Assembly: GCF_037154075.1 (NCBI RefSeq) | Contig: NZ_JBANRJ010000001.1 | Span: forward strand, 1,545,501-1,609,500 | Direction: 5' to 3' | Origin: Sphingobium aromaticiconvertens | GTDB taxonomy: Bacteria; Pseudomonadota; Alphaproteobacteria; Sphingomonadales; Sphingomonadaceae | DNA: 64,000 nt | Shown: in pieces, positions 63,516 to 64,000 of the stretch | Position numbering within the stretch: the stretch's first letter is position 1 | Layout of the letters: every line of letters begins with the position of its first letter | The notes under the pieces: model-generated | The model's input: only the letters and a program-made list of their open reading frames with translations | Told to the model about the DNA's origin: nothing | Database searches by the model: none | Made by a program: the position numbers and the translations under genes

Positions 63516-64000
63516 TGCGTTTCGCTTTTCTGATCCTGTTGTTCCTGCTCTGCGGGGGCCTGGTTTTAGAGGCCTATCTTGCCATAAAGCCCGCCATGCA
63601 TGTCGTGGTCATCAGTGTAACGGCGGTTGCGTTGTTCCTGTTCTGCGTGACGCCGCAGCACCGGCGCGACATGGCGTGGCGTACATTTGTCATCACGATG
63701 GCTATGCCGATCCTGGCCTGGTCGCTTGGCAATATCTGGCTGCTGTTTGCGTTGCTGGGGATCGGGGTTCCGCTGATAGCGCGTCGATTCGCCATGATCG
63801 TGCCAGTTTACCTCTTCAGCCTGCTGCTGTTGCCGGGACTGGATATTCCGGTCATGATCGGTCCCCTCAAGCTGTTCGACTTTAGCGTGCTCGATGCGCT
63901 GGCGTTCGGCGCCAGTGCCACGATCTTCCTCGACAAGCGCAAGGCCCAGCCACATATCCATCATGATATCGCCGCCGGCGCCGTCATCTTTCTGGTCGGC
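63515..64000 (+). CDS. O-antigen ligase/Wzy-polymerase-like membrane protein, N-terminal part
   Basis: About 162 residues are visible before the window ends, all in hydrophobic helices with short basic loops (for example CVTPQHRRDMAWR and LDKRKAQPHIHHD). The start ATG overlaps the preceding stop (TGATG). Position after a WecG-like transferase and glycosidase, and the helix density, suggest a Wzy-type polymerase or O-antigen ligase, but the diagnostic periplasmic loop lies beyond the window. Confidence 0.6.
   Translation, partial: MRFAFLILLFLLCGGLVLEAYLAIKPAMHVVVISVTAVALFLFCVTPQHRRDMAWRTFVITMAMPILAWSLGNIWLLFALLGIGVPLIARRFAMIVPVYLFSLLLLPGLDIPVMIGPLKLFDFSVLDALAFGASATIFLDKRKAQPHIHHDIAAGAVIFLVG

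Noticed and set aside
1..64000. CRISPR arrays, tRNA and rRNA genes, prophage structural genes
   Set aside because: No regularly spaced direct repeats, cloverleaf-like segments, ribosomal RNA signatures or phage structural genes were recognised in reading the window.

Overview
The window is high-GC and densely coded. It reads as the chromosome of an alphaproteobacterium of the sphingomonad type (Sphingobium, Sphingomonas or Novosphingobium). Support comes from several large TonB-dependent receptors, a poly-GlcNAc (pga) operon, general-stress-type promoters (GGAAC-N16/17-CGTT), an exopolysaccharide locus with exosortase-A-associated genes, and many small accessory oxidoreductases. The assignment is inferred from gene content. 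No rRNA, tRNA or CRISPR array was found.

1-4911: the 3' end of pgaA, then pgaB, pgaC and pgaD, which overlap or nearly touch, and a small lipoprotein. This operon makes, partly deacetylates and exports poly-beta-1,6-GlcNAc. 4877-9641: an IS3-family element (6277-7761) sits between a sensor kinase and a fadE-type acyl-CoA dehydrogenase. Both have lost their 5' ends at the element, as expected after an IS-mediated deletion or rearrangement.

9840-15406: a stress-like block with a DUF2383 protein, an SDR, a flavodoxin-like reductase, a FAD oxidoreductase, an unlisted 25-residue membrane peptide, a histidine phosphatase and NAD(P)HX dehydratase (NnrD). Four promoter-like sites resembling the EcfG consensus lie in front of these genes. 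15816-19707: a LysR regulator divergent from an NAD(P)-binding protein and a membrane protein, then DUF2200 and YciI-like genes. 20277-21430: a 3'-truncated sulfatase abuts a truncated TonB receptor.

21436-27140: a TonB-dependent receptor divergent from a three-gene ABC-2-type transporter operon, with a 14-bp palindrome between them. 27205-28027: a UdgX-type uracil-DNA binding protein whose usual N-terminal partner domain survives only as a broken remnant. 28159-41695: a catabolic/uptake locus with 5-dehydro-4-deoxyglucarate dehydratase, LysR, carboxylesterase, a Tat-exported protein of unknown family, an ACS-type MFS transporter, a 934-residue TonB receptor, an OmpA-like protein, an SDR and a luciferase-like oxidoreductase.

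41905-64000: mainly an exopolysaccharide locus. It holds an epimerase, two 321-residue paralogous phytanoyl-CoA-dioxygenase-like proteins, glycosyltransferases, a polyprenyl-phosphate sugar transferase, an acyltransferase, a cell wall hydrolase and a decarboxylase / acyl carrier protein / acyl-CoA ligase / O-acetyltransferase set of the exosortase-A-associated type. The export machinery (Wza-like, beta-barrel, Wzz-like, CpsD-like) follows, then a WecG/TagA transferase, a glycoside-hydrolase-like protein and the start of a Wzy/O-antigen-ligase-like membrane protein cut by the window edge.
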